Assembly (NCBI RefSeq): GCF_034702125.1
Contig: NC_085875.1
Coordinates: 52,757,176 to 52,821,175, forward strand
DNA from: Engraulis encrasicolus
Taxonomy: Eukaryota > Chordata > Actinopteri > Clupeiformes > Engraulidae
Length of the DNA stretch: 64,000 nt
Direction of reading: 5' to 3'
Each line of letters opens with the position of its first letter. Position 1 is the first letter of the stretch. Position numbers and translations under genes: made by a program. The notes under the pieces were generated by a model that searched no databases, had not been told where the DNA came from, and saw only the letters and a program-made list of their open reading frames with translations. Of this stretch, positions 1 to 11,325 are shown piece by piece.

Positions 1-73
1 CCAGGCACTCGCGTGTCTCCCGTGTCAGAACTGTCGATGCTCCTCCTCCACTTGCGTCTGACTTAAAATACCA

Positions 74-312
74 CTGACAATTCTCCGGTTCAAATAAGTT
101 AACCATCAACTGACTAGCGACGCAAAATCTATATTTTGTTATGCCTTTACAATCCAGTATAGTGGTCATCATCAAAATGACCAAGGACCGATGTATACGA
201 CATGAGAAAAGTAAAGAAGTTTGAGATCAGTTTACAGCATGAAGACGACATTAAACTGACTAGTCAACATGTAGGCCTAATGTCCCGCTTATTGTCGGCC
301 TATTGTTTTTGA
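74..312 (+). repeat. Direct repeat, copy 1
   Basis: About 240 bp that recur in the same orientation at 2400-2420 plus 4093-4306. Shared landmarks are TGACAATTCT, GCGACGCAAAATCTA, CCTTTACAATCCAGTA, GGTCATCATCAAAATG, ACGACATGAGAAAAGTAAA and TATTGTCGGCC. The copies carry several substitutions and small indels. No open frame is seen. The two copies bracket about 2.1 kb, so they could be old LTRs or a local duplication; I saw no paired terminal motif that decides. Confidence 0.7.
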
Positions 313-2399
313 TGTTAACACGATTTTTTTTTGTATTTTACTATATCAGTGAACACAGCGAAGGGCATTGCATTTGCAAAACCGTTTCATGAATTGCTTA
401 GTCAAGCCGTACTGTTTGGGACTCAGTGCGATGGTATGCGCAGCATCGCAGCGTCGAATCACTTTCACTTTTACCTCTGCTGAAAAATGGCAGTGGATCT
501 CCAAGTAGGCTACCGTAGGCCTAGTAGACAGTCAAATTAAACATTTCAGCGGACGATATGCTCACGAGAAGTCACAGTGACAGTGCATGTGTAACCGGCA
601 GCGTATTGGCTGCTCGGGGTCACCATAGTTGTCACTCTAGCTGACACACCCCCAGGTAGCAGGTTGGTCGCTAGTTCAGTAATTAGCATTTCACTCATAA
701 AAAGGGCACTAACTGGCAGGTCAGACACAGGCCCTGCTCTGTCACTGTGCTGCCCCAGACCTCGCTGCTTTTAGTTAGAAGTGTTTCACTTCTGCAGCAT
801 ACTAAACGCTTGCAGGTAGAAGGAACTACCGAAGGTTTAGTCCTGAGGCTGCTGAGGGTATGCACAGGTTCAGGGCTGTCATCTCTGCCTAGGTCCTCGC
901 TGCATATAACTGGATGTAGGTGTTACATTTGTACCTGTGCGCTAGTGTTTACCTGTTTGTCTGTAGTCAAACTTCATGAGTTGTTTTTAAAACAGGTGAT
1001 GCCTCTGCAGTATACCTTTATTCTTCTGGCGAGTAGTCTTGAACGGGAGACTTGTACTGCTGAAGGTTTGGTCCGGAGGACGCAGAGCATTGCTGGTTGT
1101 GGTGTTTGGCAGAGTTTGAATTGTACACGGTAACTACTAGACCCATGTTTTACTCCAATACCTGCGTTTATGTATGTTCAAGCAATGAGTGCTGTTTTAA
1201 GTGTGTCTTGCGCCAAACAAACTGCAACTGTTTTGTTATGTGAGCAGGCATCCAGATGCAGGTGCCATTGTTTAAGCCTGAGCCTGATGAATGGAGGTAA
1301 ATGTATGTTTTGTATAATGTAGGCCTATAAATATTTTAAACACTGTGAACAAGTCCTGCTTATCTTAAACTTTGTGTAACCTTGATGTGACTTGCAATAA
1401 TGATTGTTTTTAAGGCATTGGCACCATTTAGAACTACGAACATTGTAGTCATAATGGTGGCCATGTATCTAACTGTGATTTTGTCTCCGCAGAGCTATGC
1501 TACTGCTGCTTTGCCTTACCTGAGATTTTATGTGTGAACCAGTTATTGCCCTTTTTGGTTTGTTATTTTGGATCGTTTTGTTGTTTTTCATTATGTTTGC
1601 TGCTGCTGCTGCATAGCTCCACCACCCTGTTGGCCTGGGTATACTGCCACCCATAGTGTAAATTAACTTTACTAGGCCCTTGTTGATGGTCTCACTTAGC
1701 CTTTTCGATCTTTCTATAGCCTGAGCAGTTTCACAGGGCGCATGTCATAGATTTGTAGTGGTAAATGAGCACCCTATAGTGTTTGCTGTGATCACGTGTG
1801 TAGTGCTTTGAGTGTATCAGCCCCGCTCTCCTAGTTAAAGTAACCAACCTCTGAGACTGCTCAGGTCTGGCCATTGTTAGTGAGAAGTAATTGTTATCTT
1901 GGGTGGCAGCCAGTGACTTAACCCCTTGTGTGCCAGGTTTGATTTATTTTATGTATCAGCAGCAGGTTTATGTTTCTTTGTGTTTGTTAGTATTTCAATA
2001 AATATTTACTGTTATTTTGACTGGAACCTCACGTCTCTGCCTATTTCACTCACTTACCTGTGTGCGGGAAACCCTCTTGTCAAACACATGGTCTAAGAAC
2101 CATTGGTATGCAAGTATATCTGGTGGTGAAAGGCCACCAGTGGCGTAGTCGTTAAAAACACACACTTTGCCAAGACCCTTTAAGACCCCCGGTTACACAT
2201 GCATGGCTTTGTAACTTTTTTCATCACCGGCCAAAATGGCTGTGGCACTGACGGACGCCAGGGCGCCCAACACATTGTCTTTGGGGAGTAAAAACCGAGT
2301 CTCACTAGGCATCTGGACGGTAACTTATTGGGATATGATTTTTTTTTAAAAGAATTTAGTCGGAGGTTTCTGTAGATGCTCCGCCTCCCCATGCGTCAC
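313..2399. other. Unassigned sequence between the two direct repeats
   Basis: No protein domain was recognised. An open frame on + at 747-1133 has unremarkable composition and no motif. An AATAAA followed by T-rich sequence at 1997-2002 could be a polyadenylation signal on +, but no linked coding region was found. The stretch is probably decayed repeat DNA. Confidence 0.4.
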
Positions 2400-2420
2400 C
2401 TTGACAATTCTGCAGTTTAA

Positions 2421-4092
2421 CCCTCCTGTTACCCTCAAATTTTGGAACATCCGTGATCCTTGGGGTCAATTTGACCCCAGCCACTTAAATGTCTACAAAA
2501 TCAGTATGAAACAACATTTTGGCACATGTTTATGTCTCAGATATGTATTATTGCTCTGTTGGTGACATAAAAAGTCCTTTCAATATATCCTAGCACCCCC
2601 ACACATAGCCTACACACCAAAAAACTTAATCCATGACTAGGCGAAAATTTGAAAAAATAGCAATAAAATGTCATTAATTGGTCTAAAAACAGATGGACAC
2701 ATATTATTTTTAATTTTATTGGCTCCATATACTCACTAAATATGAATTTCTATAACATTTGAAAAGAAAAAAACAAATTTGATTATGAAGGATATTATGT
2801 ATCTATTACCATATCGGCCAATTTGACTCTAAAAGAAATAGACATATTTCCAAACATTCAGAAGGTTTTTTAAGTCCAACATTCATTTTTTTGAATGTGT
2901 GAATGTGTATGTATAGCACAAGTATAATAGTTAGGTAAGGACATGGATACATTGCCAACCAAGAGTTTCGGGAACAACATAGAAAATCATTGTTTTCTAC
3001 ATTGTTTCTACGCTTGAATTAGTGTGCACATAAGGAAAAAAGGTTTGCATGTGCTCCTTGTAGACATATTACATGGTCATGGTTGTGGGCTAATGTTTGA
3101 AGGAACAGGGCTAGCAACTTGTATGTTTACTTCTATTCACTATGTATGCCCACTGGAGAACGTGTGGTATGGATGTCAATTTGTATGTCCTTCACAAAAG
3201 TTACAGCTGTTGCTGTTCCTGCCTTCTCTATGTCAGGTAGCACCAGTTTATAACCAAGGCTGCAGACAAAGATGTCAATTTGGAACACAATACTGAAATG
3301 AGGAGAAGAAGCACCATTATATCTCTCAACATAGCAAACAACTTTGAGAGCGTCTCCATCTAAAGAAGTACAATGGCTTGTCACCATCAGAACAGTCCAT
3401 TTCAATATTTGGGTCACAATCATAAAGCTTCTCTTCAAATATACCATCACTTATAATTATGTATGCTGGGCACAGAACAGCATGCACAGCAATGCTGACT
3501 ATATGTGACCCTTCTTATACTAGTGTTTGTGTGTAGTGGGAGGGTGCAAAAGTAGCTCCCAGGGTACAGGAATGGGGGGGGTGTTGCTGTGGTGGGTGCC
3601 ATGATGGTGCTTTGGGTACAACAAGGTTCAGTTGGTGTATTTTGTCAAAATGTCAATGCTGTATTAGCCACCAATGTCCAAAATGTTGGCGTGAATTACT
3701 TTTAGGCCTCCCCCATATCATTAGCATTTTTAGTTATTAGGGCCCAAACAAAAGCAAAATGTTCAGAAGAAACATGGCTGAATAGCTTATTTTCATGTAT
3801 TTCACATTATCTAAACAGATTTTAACATTTATTTGCAAAATATGAATGTTCCATTTATGTTTTATACACTTGAAACAATTGGGGTCAAATTGACCCCAAG
3901 GAACACGGATGTAACCTAAATGTGTACAGCACTTAGGGAAAACATTTTTGCTGAAATTTCACTTTTTTCACATTCATCCCATCTATTTAGGAAAAGTCAT
4001 CAAAGATGAGGCAGAAGAAATATGTACTTCATGTATTTTTCAGGTGTTAAACATTGAAAGGGGTCAAATAGACCCCAAGGATAACAGGAGGG
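2421..4092. mobile_element. piggyBac-like non-autonomous element (TTAA-flanked)
   Basis: The element is 1,672 bp and lies between TTAA copies at 2417-2420 and 4093-4096. Its ends are inverted: CCCTCCTGTTACCCT on the left, and the right end read backwards gives CCCTCCTGTTATCCT. Subterminal motifs of the type GGGGTCAATTTGACCCC occur near both ends. The TTAA duplication and CCC termini fit piggyBac-type insertion. Short open frames inside (3024-3296 +, 3133-3450 -) show no transposase motif. It interrupts the second copy of the 240-bp direct repeat, so it is younger than that duplication. Confidence 0.8.
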
Positions 4093-4306
4093 TTAAATAA
4101 ATTTGCCATCAGCTGACAAGGCGACGCAAAATCTAGGCTATATTTTGCAATCTGCCTTTACAATCCAGTAATGGTCATCATCAAAATGTTCAAGGCAAGA
4201 GTAGGCTATACGACATGAGAAAAGTAAACAAGTTAGTGATCAGTTGAAGCCTGAAGACGATAGGACTCAACATTAATGCTCCGCATATTGTCGGCCGTTT
4301 TTGATT
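4093..4306 (+). repeat. Direct repeat, copy 2 (3' part)
   Basis: This continues the repeat begun at 2400-2420 after the piggyBac-like insertion and matches 74-312 in order and orientation. Removing the insertion and one TTAA makes it collinear with copy 1. Confidence 0.7.
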
Positions 4307-4668
4307 AATTTGGATGCTTTTCAACACACATATGCAACACTTGTCGTCCTTATTGCATTGTTTATCAAGATAAATGTTAACAAATGTGTTTGGTTCACTT
4401 CAAACAGCTTAAAACTAGTTGACACCGTCAGCTATAACGTCCACAATATTAAGTAATGGTCGGGCTTCAATCGGTCTCGGGCTCATAATTTACAGTTAAT
4501 GTGATGGGCCGGTCCGGGCCGGGCTGGAATGAGCGCGGGCTCGGTAGGGTCGGGTTTCATTCTTTAGGCCCGATCTAAGCTCTAATGTGGACCTCAAGCG
4601 GGCCGCATTAGTAACATCATCGCGAAAAAAACGTAAAGCAGAGGATTAGTGTTCAGTACTATTACGTT
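4307..4668. other. Unassigned sequence
   Basis: No gene or known repeat was recognised. A G/C-biased patch near 4495-4565 has repeated GGGCCGG and GGTCGGG words. Nothing here is supported as coding. Confidence 0.3.
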
Positions 4669-4672
4669 TTAA

Positions 4673-6353
4673 GAGTGATTCTATGATTCCCCTACGCTTT
4701 TAAGTCCGTGGATTTTATTTGCCAATTCCACTAACTATTAACTGCATCCAATGATGTTTTGGACATTAGAAAACATTTATCTTTCATATAATACAGAAAG
4801 TGTAGACATGGCATTATTTCCCTCAGCAAGAATGAATATTTAATACTGGTTTTGGGCGTTTTCATGCCGTCCTGTTTTCCAAATGTCAGATCCAGTCTTC
4901 ATATTAGCATGTAAAGAAACTTGTTTTGCAAAGGACGATTGCAAATGTTGATTCACAGTAATCATCACAATATGACAAAACTGTCAGAAAGACCACTGTC
5001 CTTTCCATTACGCATGAAATTTGCCATTTTGTGTGTGTCCACGAAAACTGTGTTAACCGTGTCACAGTCTGAAACCCCCTCCATAAATCAGTAATGGTTT
5101 GGCCTTAGGCCATACGAATAACATCACGTGATGTCATAACCTCTTTGGCAAGATATGGGAAGACTTTTTGGTAAGTTTTGAGCTCCATCCTTCCATAATT
5201 TAATCAATTCTTTTTCATGCTCTCATAGCGGGAAAATTGCCTGTCAACTGTGTTATCAACATATTCATAAGAATCTGAATTACAAATCACATGTAGAAAA
5301 ACACAGATAAAGCATACAGATACATGAATTGATTAAGGTGTTGTGGTGGAACTTCTGAGGTCCTCAGTTAGCACAACACCATAAAAATGACTGAAATGTC
5401 AACTGTGTTACCGTCAATGGTGTTACAGTTAGCCAATTATTACAGTCAGGGTTGCCAGATGAGGGTGATGATTTCCAGCCCAAAACATTTTCAAAACCCT
5501 CCTAGAAGCACAAAATCCCGCCCAATTCTATTGATTTCTATGGCAAAAAGTGGGCAGGTTTTTCTGATGAATGCCATTTTTACCCGCACATGGCCATCCT
5601 AAGCAGCCCAATTGGACGGGAACCAGCCCAATCTGGCAACACTGATGACACTGGAGGAGGAGTATGTTTTTGCCAATTTATCTCCATATTGACAGACAAA
5701 CAAACAAAATAATTTGTTTTCTAGGGAGATGGGTTCGTCTGCTTTTTTTTTTTCCTAAAAAAGTGCCGACTTATTCCCCTGCACTGTTGACCGTAACACA
5801 GTTGAGTAACACGGTTGACTGTTTTGAAAGTGTTTTTCAGCTATTGATCCTTTATGTGTTGGAAAAATCCTATGAACAGACACTAGGGATTATCTCTGGA
5901 GAAGGAAGTCTTGTGTAAGGAGGGTGACTAAATTCAAATCAGATGTTACAGGGATTTATAATTAAAAATGTGTCAGTCTGTATCACAGTGAATCATAAAA
6001 TCCTACTCATGAAGCTCAACAATCACATTTTCTATATCAGTTGCACAGATTAATGACAACATTATTGCTAAGGGACAAAAGCACTTTCAAACGTATGTTG
6101 TTTCAACTCTGTAGTACTTTTATATATGTTTGAAATGACATAGTATTTGTCCATAACACTGTTGACAAAATAATCAAGCAAATGTTCGCTTTCATTAGAG
6201 TATTTATCAAATGATCTAAGATTAAGCTTGGCAATTTGCTTGTTTGGAAACTTAAATCACTATTTAAACATCTAGGTCATTTAGTTGAAAAAAAAAACCT
6301 GATAATTGACATTTTGCTTTTGCCAAAAGCGTAGGGGAATCGTAGAATCACTC
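4673..6353. mobile_element. Kolobok-like TTAA element with 30-bp inverted ends
   Basis: The element is 1,681 bp and is flanked by TTAA at 4669-4672 and 6354-6357. The left end starts GAGTGATTCTATGATTCCCC. The right end read backwards starts GAGTGATTCTACGATTCCCC, and both continue TACGCTTTT, so the inverted ends match for about 30 bp with one difference. A TTAA duplication with GA-starting ends suggests Kolobok rather than piggyBac, whose ends usually start with C. No transposase frame is visible, so it is non-autonomous. It contains a smaller MITE at 5447-5644. Confidence 0.7.
5447..5644. mobile_element. 198-bp hAT-like MITE
   Basis: The ends are inverted (CAGGGTTGCCAGAT on the left, ATCTGGCAACACTG on the right), with AGCCCAA words just inside both ends. 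Flanking octamers ATTACAGT and ATGACACT agree at 6 of 8 positions, compatible with a worn 8-bp hAT target duplication. There is no coding capacity. It is nested in the Kolobok-like element. Confidence 0.6.
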
Positions 6354-6357
6354 TTAA

Positions 6358-6821
6358 GTGTGTTGAATATGTAGAAAGCAATGCAATACTGATAATCCTA
6401 TGCAAAATTTCCTTGACTTCATTCATTCATTGCCAACTGTCAATTAATTAAATAAGGGACAGTTCATTTTGGCAGGGGGTCTGGGGGATTTCCCCCATAA
6501 AATTTTGTATTTCTTGTAATTTTCCTGTATTTTCACGCATTCTAACATCCCGTTTCCAGATTCAGCTTAATAGGAACCAATACAAATCCAATTATATTTA
6601 TTATTTAATTACAACCAACACCAATACAATACAAATAAGAAGTATTAACATTTTATCTCTATATATGAGGTCTATAATATATGAGCTTTATCAAATGCCT
6701 GTTACAGTACAAATTCACCATTTATAATAGAAGTGTGATGTGCACTTTACTAGATATATACAGTATAACAGAGGGACCATTGGGTTAATGTCATGCAGGT
6801 CTCGATTTTGCCCCGAGGGGC
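6358..6821. other. Unassigned AT-rich sequence
   Basis: No gene recognised. A patch around 6455-6550 resembles scattered repeat sequence, but I could not define its ends. Confidence 0.3.
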
Positions 6822-6958
6822 GTAATTGCGCATTTCGGTTATTTCATTGAAAAAAAAAAACTTGTAAATATATATATATACATATATATACTGTATATAT
6901 ATATACAATATATTTACAAGTTTTTTTTTTCAATGAAATAACCGAAATGCGCAATTAC
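6822..6958. repeat. Near-perfect hairpin with (TA)n loop
   Basis: The left arm begins GTAATTGCGCATTTCGGTTA and runs through TTTCATTG, a poly-A run and CTTGTAAATATAT. The right arm is its reverse complement and ends GCGCAATTAC. The arms are about 50 bp each and separated by alternating TATATA/CATATA. A transcript or single strand could form a stable stem. It may be a foldback MITE. Confidence 0.75.
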
Positions 6959-7380
6959 TATATATAATATATATATATTTTTTTTTTTTTACATCCGGGC
7001 CGGATGGAACCCTCTGGCGGGCCGGATGTCACCCCTGTTCTACCAGATATTCTAAGAGAATAACATTTAATAACCAGAGTGACCAAGCACATTGGTGTTT
7101 TTCTCAAGAGCAGGGGTGAGGAACCTTTTTCATTTGAAGGGTCACTTCAAAATTTAGGTTCAAGAAGGATCATTCAGATTCTATTTGCCTGATAGCCTAT
7201 GCTGTAGGGGAAGGCTTGGGTTTAGTTTATTTACTTTAGTTGATTTGGTTTATTTAACAGGGACCATGTGCAAAGTACATTAGTTACAAGAAGTAAAGAG
7301 ATGACCTGCACCAGATTATAGCTTACAAGCTAATTTCCATCTGCAGTCCCTGGGCAGGTGAAGAAACATAAAATACAGTT
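6959..7380. other. Fragments of hAT-like termini, no gene
   Basis: The segment near 6990-7040 (GGCCGGATG... CACCCCTG) looks like a hAT terminus. A second terminus-like string, CAGGGGTGAGGAACCTTT at about 7111, resembles the left end of the element at 19740. Neither has a matching partner nearby, so both are treated as fragments. Confidence 0.35.
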
Positions 7381-7525
7381 AAATATGATACAAGCAGCAG
7401 GGGAAGGCTGGGGAAATGGATGCGCGTATGGGGCTGGGGACTGGGGAAGGGGCTGGGGAAGGGGATAGGGAGACTGGGGAAGGGGCTGGAGAAGGGGATA
7501 GGGAGAGCTATGGAGCTGGGGCAAT
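7381..7525. repeat. [17 protein letters not shown] minisatellite, left part
   Basis: Tandem, imperfect units based on GGGGAAGGGGCTGGGGA and GGGATAGGGAG. The same vocabulary (CTATGGAGCTGGGGC) resumes at 8143-8375, so the LINE fragment in between probably inserted into one array. Confidence 0.75.
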
Positions 7526-8142
<617 letters not shown>

Positions 8143-8375
8143 ATGGAGCTAGGGCTGGGGCTATGGGTATGGGTATGGGTATGGTACTGGGGAGAGCTAT
8201 GGAGCTGCAGCTGGGGCTGTGGAGCTGGCTATGGGGCTATGGAGCTGGGGCTGGGGCTGGGGCTATGGAGCTGGGGCTATGGAGCTGGCACTATGGGGCA
8301 TGGACTATGGAACCTGGAGCTATGGAGCTAGGGCTATGAACCTGGGGAAGGCTGGGGCTGGGGCTGGGGCTATGG
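8143..8375. repeat. Minisatellite, right part
   Basis: Imperfect units of GGGGCTATGGAGCTG and GGTATGGGTATG. Open frames through it are repetitive M/E/L/G/W strings and are not supported as coding. Confidence 0.8.
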
Positions 8376-8529
8376 GCTTACCCTCACGAAAATCGACCAT
8401 GGTTTTACTATGAGAACTAACCATAGTTTTTAGTTATTCATAATTCACATGGTATAACCATGGTTTAACTATGCCCTTGTAAAAATGAACCATGGTTTAA
8501 CTATGACAACTAACTATGGTTAATAGTTA

Positions 8530-8735
8530 GATATTACATTACAGTGAGCTGACACTTTTTTATCCAAAGCGACTTACAGATATTACAGGCTATTGGTTAC
8601 AGTCCCTGGAGCAATGTGGGGTTAGGTGCCTTAGTCAAGGGCACTTCAGCCGTGGATGGAGGTGTACGCAATGGTAAGGGAAGGATTCGAACCTGCAATG
8701 CTGTGATCTAGAGTCCAACTCCCTACTCACATGTA
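8530..8735 (+). repeat. tRNA-like teleost interspersed repeat
   Basis: It contains TTATCCAAAGCGACTTACAG, then GGTTAGGTGCCTTAGTCAAG, GGGCACTTCAGCC and GGATTCGAACCTGCAA. The last is a reverse-oriented B-box/T-loop-like motif. I recognise this as a widespread fish repeat vocabulary. It is non-coding and nested in the CCATGG element. Confidence 0.65.
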
Positions 8736-8763
8736 GTCATTCAGGGGTTTCATGTTTTCTTAA

Positions 8764-9849
8764 CCCTGTGAAACCTGAACCATGAAAGCAATGAGAGAAA
8801 ATTCTAATTTTTTGGAATTTGCTTCAATATTGGTCCCTTATAAGAAATGTAAAAAAAAAATATCAAAATTTTGTTAAGGTCACTGAGATATTTAATGCAT
8901 CATATATGATGCATCAGGCTTTTAATGAATGAAAATTCCAATTTCATGACCATTGAAAAATGACTTTTAATGCATTTACAACTTTTTTTTTATTTAAAAA
9001 AGTTGTCAGACAATTTAATTTGAGGATTATCTTTAAATATTTAGTGAGATCCTGCCATTTTTTTAAGCCTATCCTTGTTTTAGCAGGACCATATTTTACA
9101 TTTCCCACAGCCTGGTTAGGTAATTTTTTAAAATCTATGTAAAAACATAGCTGATCGAATGCTCAACAACCTATTTATGAGTGTAATATAGATCATTATT
9201 CATTTTTGATGTGTAATTTGAATATATGGGTCCATTACTACAATTGGACCATTTCTCCATTCACTTCAATGCATTTTTTACGAGATCATAATTTCAACAT
9301 TTTGCATTACATTTTCAAAATTGGAAGTAAAACCTGTTTCTTGAGGCAATATCTTTGTCTTGAAGTAAAAGAACTTGTGTGTTTTGTTAAACGATCGTCG
9401 TGGTATGCTTTGTAAGTTTCCCTATGGAGCAAATGCATTGATGGCTGACTTCCTGCCACCGCCGGATGGTGCTTATATGTCTCATCAGTTTTAGCACGAT
9501 CTCTCTGCAACACGGTGTAAAAATATAAACTCTTCCTTGCTTAATTGCACAAAGCAAGTGTTCAAATTAAAGGATGTAGAGTTATATTTCGGAAATTTGT
9601 ACACAAACCTTATGCAATTTGACGAAATCTCAGCGTTGGTAGGGGAAACCGCTTCTACCCCATTTTCCTGTTTTTCGCCGAGCTGTGGTCAACTTGTTGT
9701 CGACCGCTGCTCTCTTGTGGCGGTTTCCGCGTACTGCAGGACGTTTGGAAATGACACGCAGGATGTTTTTCAGATCGATTTTTTTTGTGTCAGCGTGGAG
9801 AGGGCTTTGAATTTGATGAGACATATATGATGCATCCGGCGCGATAGGG
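8764..9849. mobile_element. TTAA-flanked piggyBac-like element
   Basis: The element is 1,086 bp between TTAA at 8760-8763 and 9850-9853. The ends are CCCTGTG on the left and CCCTATCG on the right read backwards. A palindromic word, ATGCATCATATATGATGCAT, lies near the left end (about 8896), and ATATATGATGCATC lies next to the right end. No transposase frame is visible. Confidence 0.6.
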
Positions 9850-10231
9850 TTAAGCACGAAAACCGTGGGTCGTGACTATGGTTTAACCATGCACCCCTTC
9901 CCCCCACCACATTTTTTAAAACCATGGTTTAAAAAGAAAATGGCTTTTGGAGTGGGCGACTATGTTTTTTATGGTTAAACCATAGTTACGAACCATGGTT
10001 GTCATGGTTATACTAAAAACCATGAATAACTTTAATCCATGGTACATATAAGGTAAAACCATGGTTAGTTGTCATAGTATAACCATGCTTAATCTTTGTA
10101 AGGGCTCTACTGAACTCCTGTGGATAAACCCCAGTAGAATTATGGTTGGTTGATAGTACTTAGAGTCACCATAAAATCTGGTAGTAAAACCATGGTTACT
10201 GCATTAAAACCATGGTCGATTTCCGTAAGGG

Positions 10232-10400
10232 TAGAGTAATCATGACATACCATGGTAGAACCATGGTACTACATAAAAATCACACTAATACCATAGGAAG
10301 CCATAGTACGGTGGTATAATATGGTAGTATAATATGGTAATATGGTAGGTCCGGAGTACTTAGAGTAATCATGATATACCATGGCAGAACCATGGTTAAT

Positions 10401-10404
<4 letters not shown>
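10232..10404. repeat. Degenerate ACCATGGTA repeats
   Basis: ACCATGGTAGAACCATGGTA-like words recur with GTACTTAGAGTAATCATGA-type spacers (the spacer also appears near 10160). It looks like further subterminal sequence of the CCATGG family without a definable end. Confidence 0.5.

Positions 10405-10491
<87 letters not shown>
10405..10491. repeat. (TAA)n microsatellite
   Basis: Twenty-nine or so tandem TAA/ATA units. The Y-rich and I-rich frames on the minus strand are artefacts of this tract. Confidence 0.97.
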
Positions 10492-10492
<1 letters not shown>

Positions 10493-10605
10493 TGTATTTG
10501 TATAGCACTGTGTCATACAAGGCATGTAAGTCAAAGTGCTTAACAAATGGAAAAAAAACATTGTTAGAGATGGATTTAAAAGAGAGGTATAGAGGAGAGG
10601 CAGAA

Positions 10606-10883
10606 GTGCGCGGCTTGGCCCCCCGACAAGACGCTGAGAAACTTATGCATGCCTTTGTCACCAGTAGGCTAGACTACTGCAATGCTCTCTTCTCTGGTCT
10701 CCCAAAAAAATTAATGGTAACACTTTACTTGACGTGTTACTGCATAACACATTCATAACAGCTGTTATAACGTCTACACGAAGCATTCATGATTGTTTCA
10801 TAACACATTCATACCAAACCTTTCATGAACGTTCCGTACAGAATGGCCGCAACTTGTCAAAATAAAAGTCAACAACCGCAAAC
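10606..10883 (+). repeat. 278-bp inverted repeat, left copy (LINE end + TIR-like segment)
   Basis: This is nearly identical in reverse complement to 16501-16778 and of exactly equal length. The outer 107 bp encode VRGLAPRQDAEKL...SRLDYCNALFSGLPKK, an L2-like LINE reverse-transcriptase C-terminal fragment. The inner 170 bp start GGTAACACTTTACTTGACGT and contain ATAACACATTCATAACAG. The inner part looks like the terminal inverted repeat of a DNA element occupying about 10716-16668. The palindrome extends beyond the presumed element end into LINE sequence on both sides. Confidence 0.85.
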
Positions 10884-11260
10884 AGGATACTGGAAGAAGT
10901 CATGTTGCCATATAGGTTTGTAACCTTGTGGGAATATCCATGATAAAAAAAGTAAAAAAAGAAATGTCTTGTTGAATTATTCACATTTGAAAATATACAC
11001 TCATAAAAACGACCCAAGCCCTTCTTTGGTTTGCCACATTGTTTTTGTGCTTGATTTACTTGAAGAGATTGGTTAAAATATCAAATGCATTTAGATACCA
11101 TTGTTCCAACACAATATAATTATCAAACGTCTATGAAACCAACAGAAATGAGTTAGGGTTAATATCAAATGCATTCAAATAGTTCCAACACAATACATTT
11201 AGAATCTATCTAACATTCATGAAACCAAAACAAATTAGTTTGTTTTTTAATTTGGAACCT
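10884..11260. other. Unassigned sequence upstream of promoter-like patch
   Basis: No gene recognised. A diverged local duplication is visible: ATCAAATGCATTTAGATACC... near 11079 and ATCAAATGCATTCAAATAG near 11164, each followed by TTCCAACACAATA and then ATGAAACCAA. Confidence 0.35.
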
Positions 11261-11261
11261 C

Positions 11262-11325
11262 CCCTTGCGCATGCGTCTTGGAAGCAGTGTCCTGTTCAAA
11301 AAAAGATGGATTGATGGCGGCCGCA
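11262..11325 (+). promoter_or_regulatory. TATA-less promoter-like patch (NRF1- and YY1-like sites)
   Basis: TGCGCATGCGTC at 11266-11277 closely matches the palindromic NRF1 consensus. GATGGCGGCCG at 11313-11322 matches the YY1-type start-region motif. No TATA box is evident. A canonical splice donor (AAACAG|GTAAGA) follows at 11338/11339, consistent with a short first exon. This is motif-based inference only. Confidence 0.45.

Larger units (their letters stand above)
8474..10099. mobile_element. CCATGG-rich DNA element, inner unit
   Basis: The left end is GCCCTTGTAAAAATGAACCA and then ACTATGACAACTAACTATGG. The right end read backwards is GCCCTTACAAAGATTAAGCA and then ACTATGACAACTAACCATGG. 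It is therefore a relative of the outer unit nested inside it, or an internal duplication of subterminal repeats. No clear target duplication was seen. Confidence 0.5.
8381..10231. mobile_element. CCATGG-rich DNA element, outer unit
   Basis: The unit is 1,851 bp and is flanked by TA at 8379-8380 and 10232-10233. The left end is CCCTCACGAAAATCGACCAT; the right end read backwards is CCCTTACGGAAATCGACCAT. The inside is full of ATGGTTTAACCATG-type palindromes. No transposase was recognised. A TA duplication would fit a Tc1/mariner-type mechanism, but TA alone is weak evidence. It contains a second set of similar ends (8474/10099), a tRNA-like repeat and a TTAA element. Confidence 0.65.

Noticed and set aside
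747..1133. Open frame as a host gene
   Set aside because: Cys/Leu/Ser-rich with no motif, no splice structure and repeat-like surroundings.
8143..8413. W/G/E/L-rich frames as a repeat protein
   Set aside because: Translation of a GGGGCTATGGAGCTG minisatellite, with no start context or conserved frame.
10269..10661. Y-rich and I-rich minus frames
   Set aside because: Translation of the (TAA)n tract.
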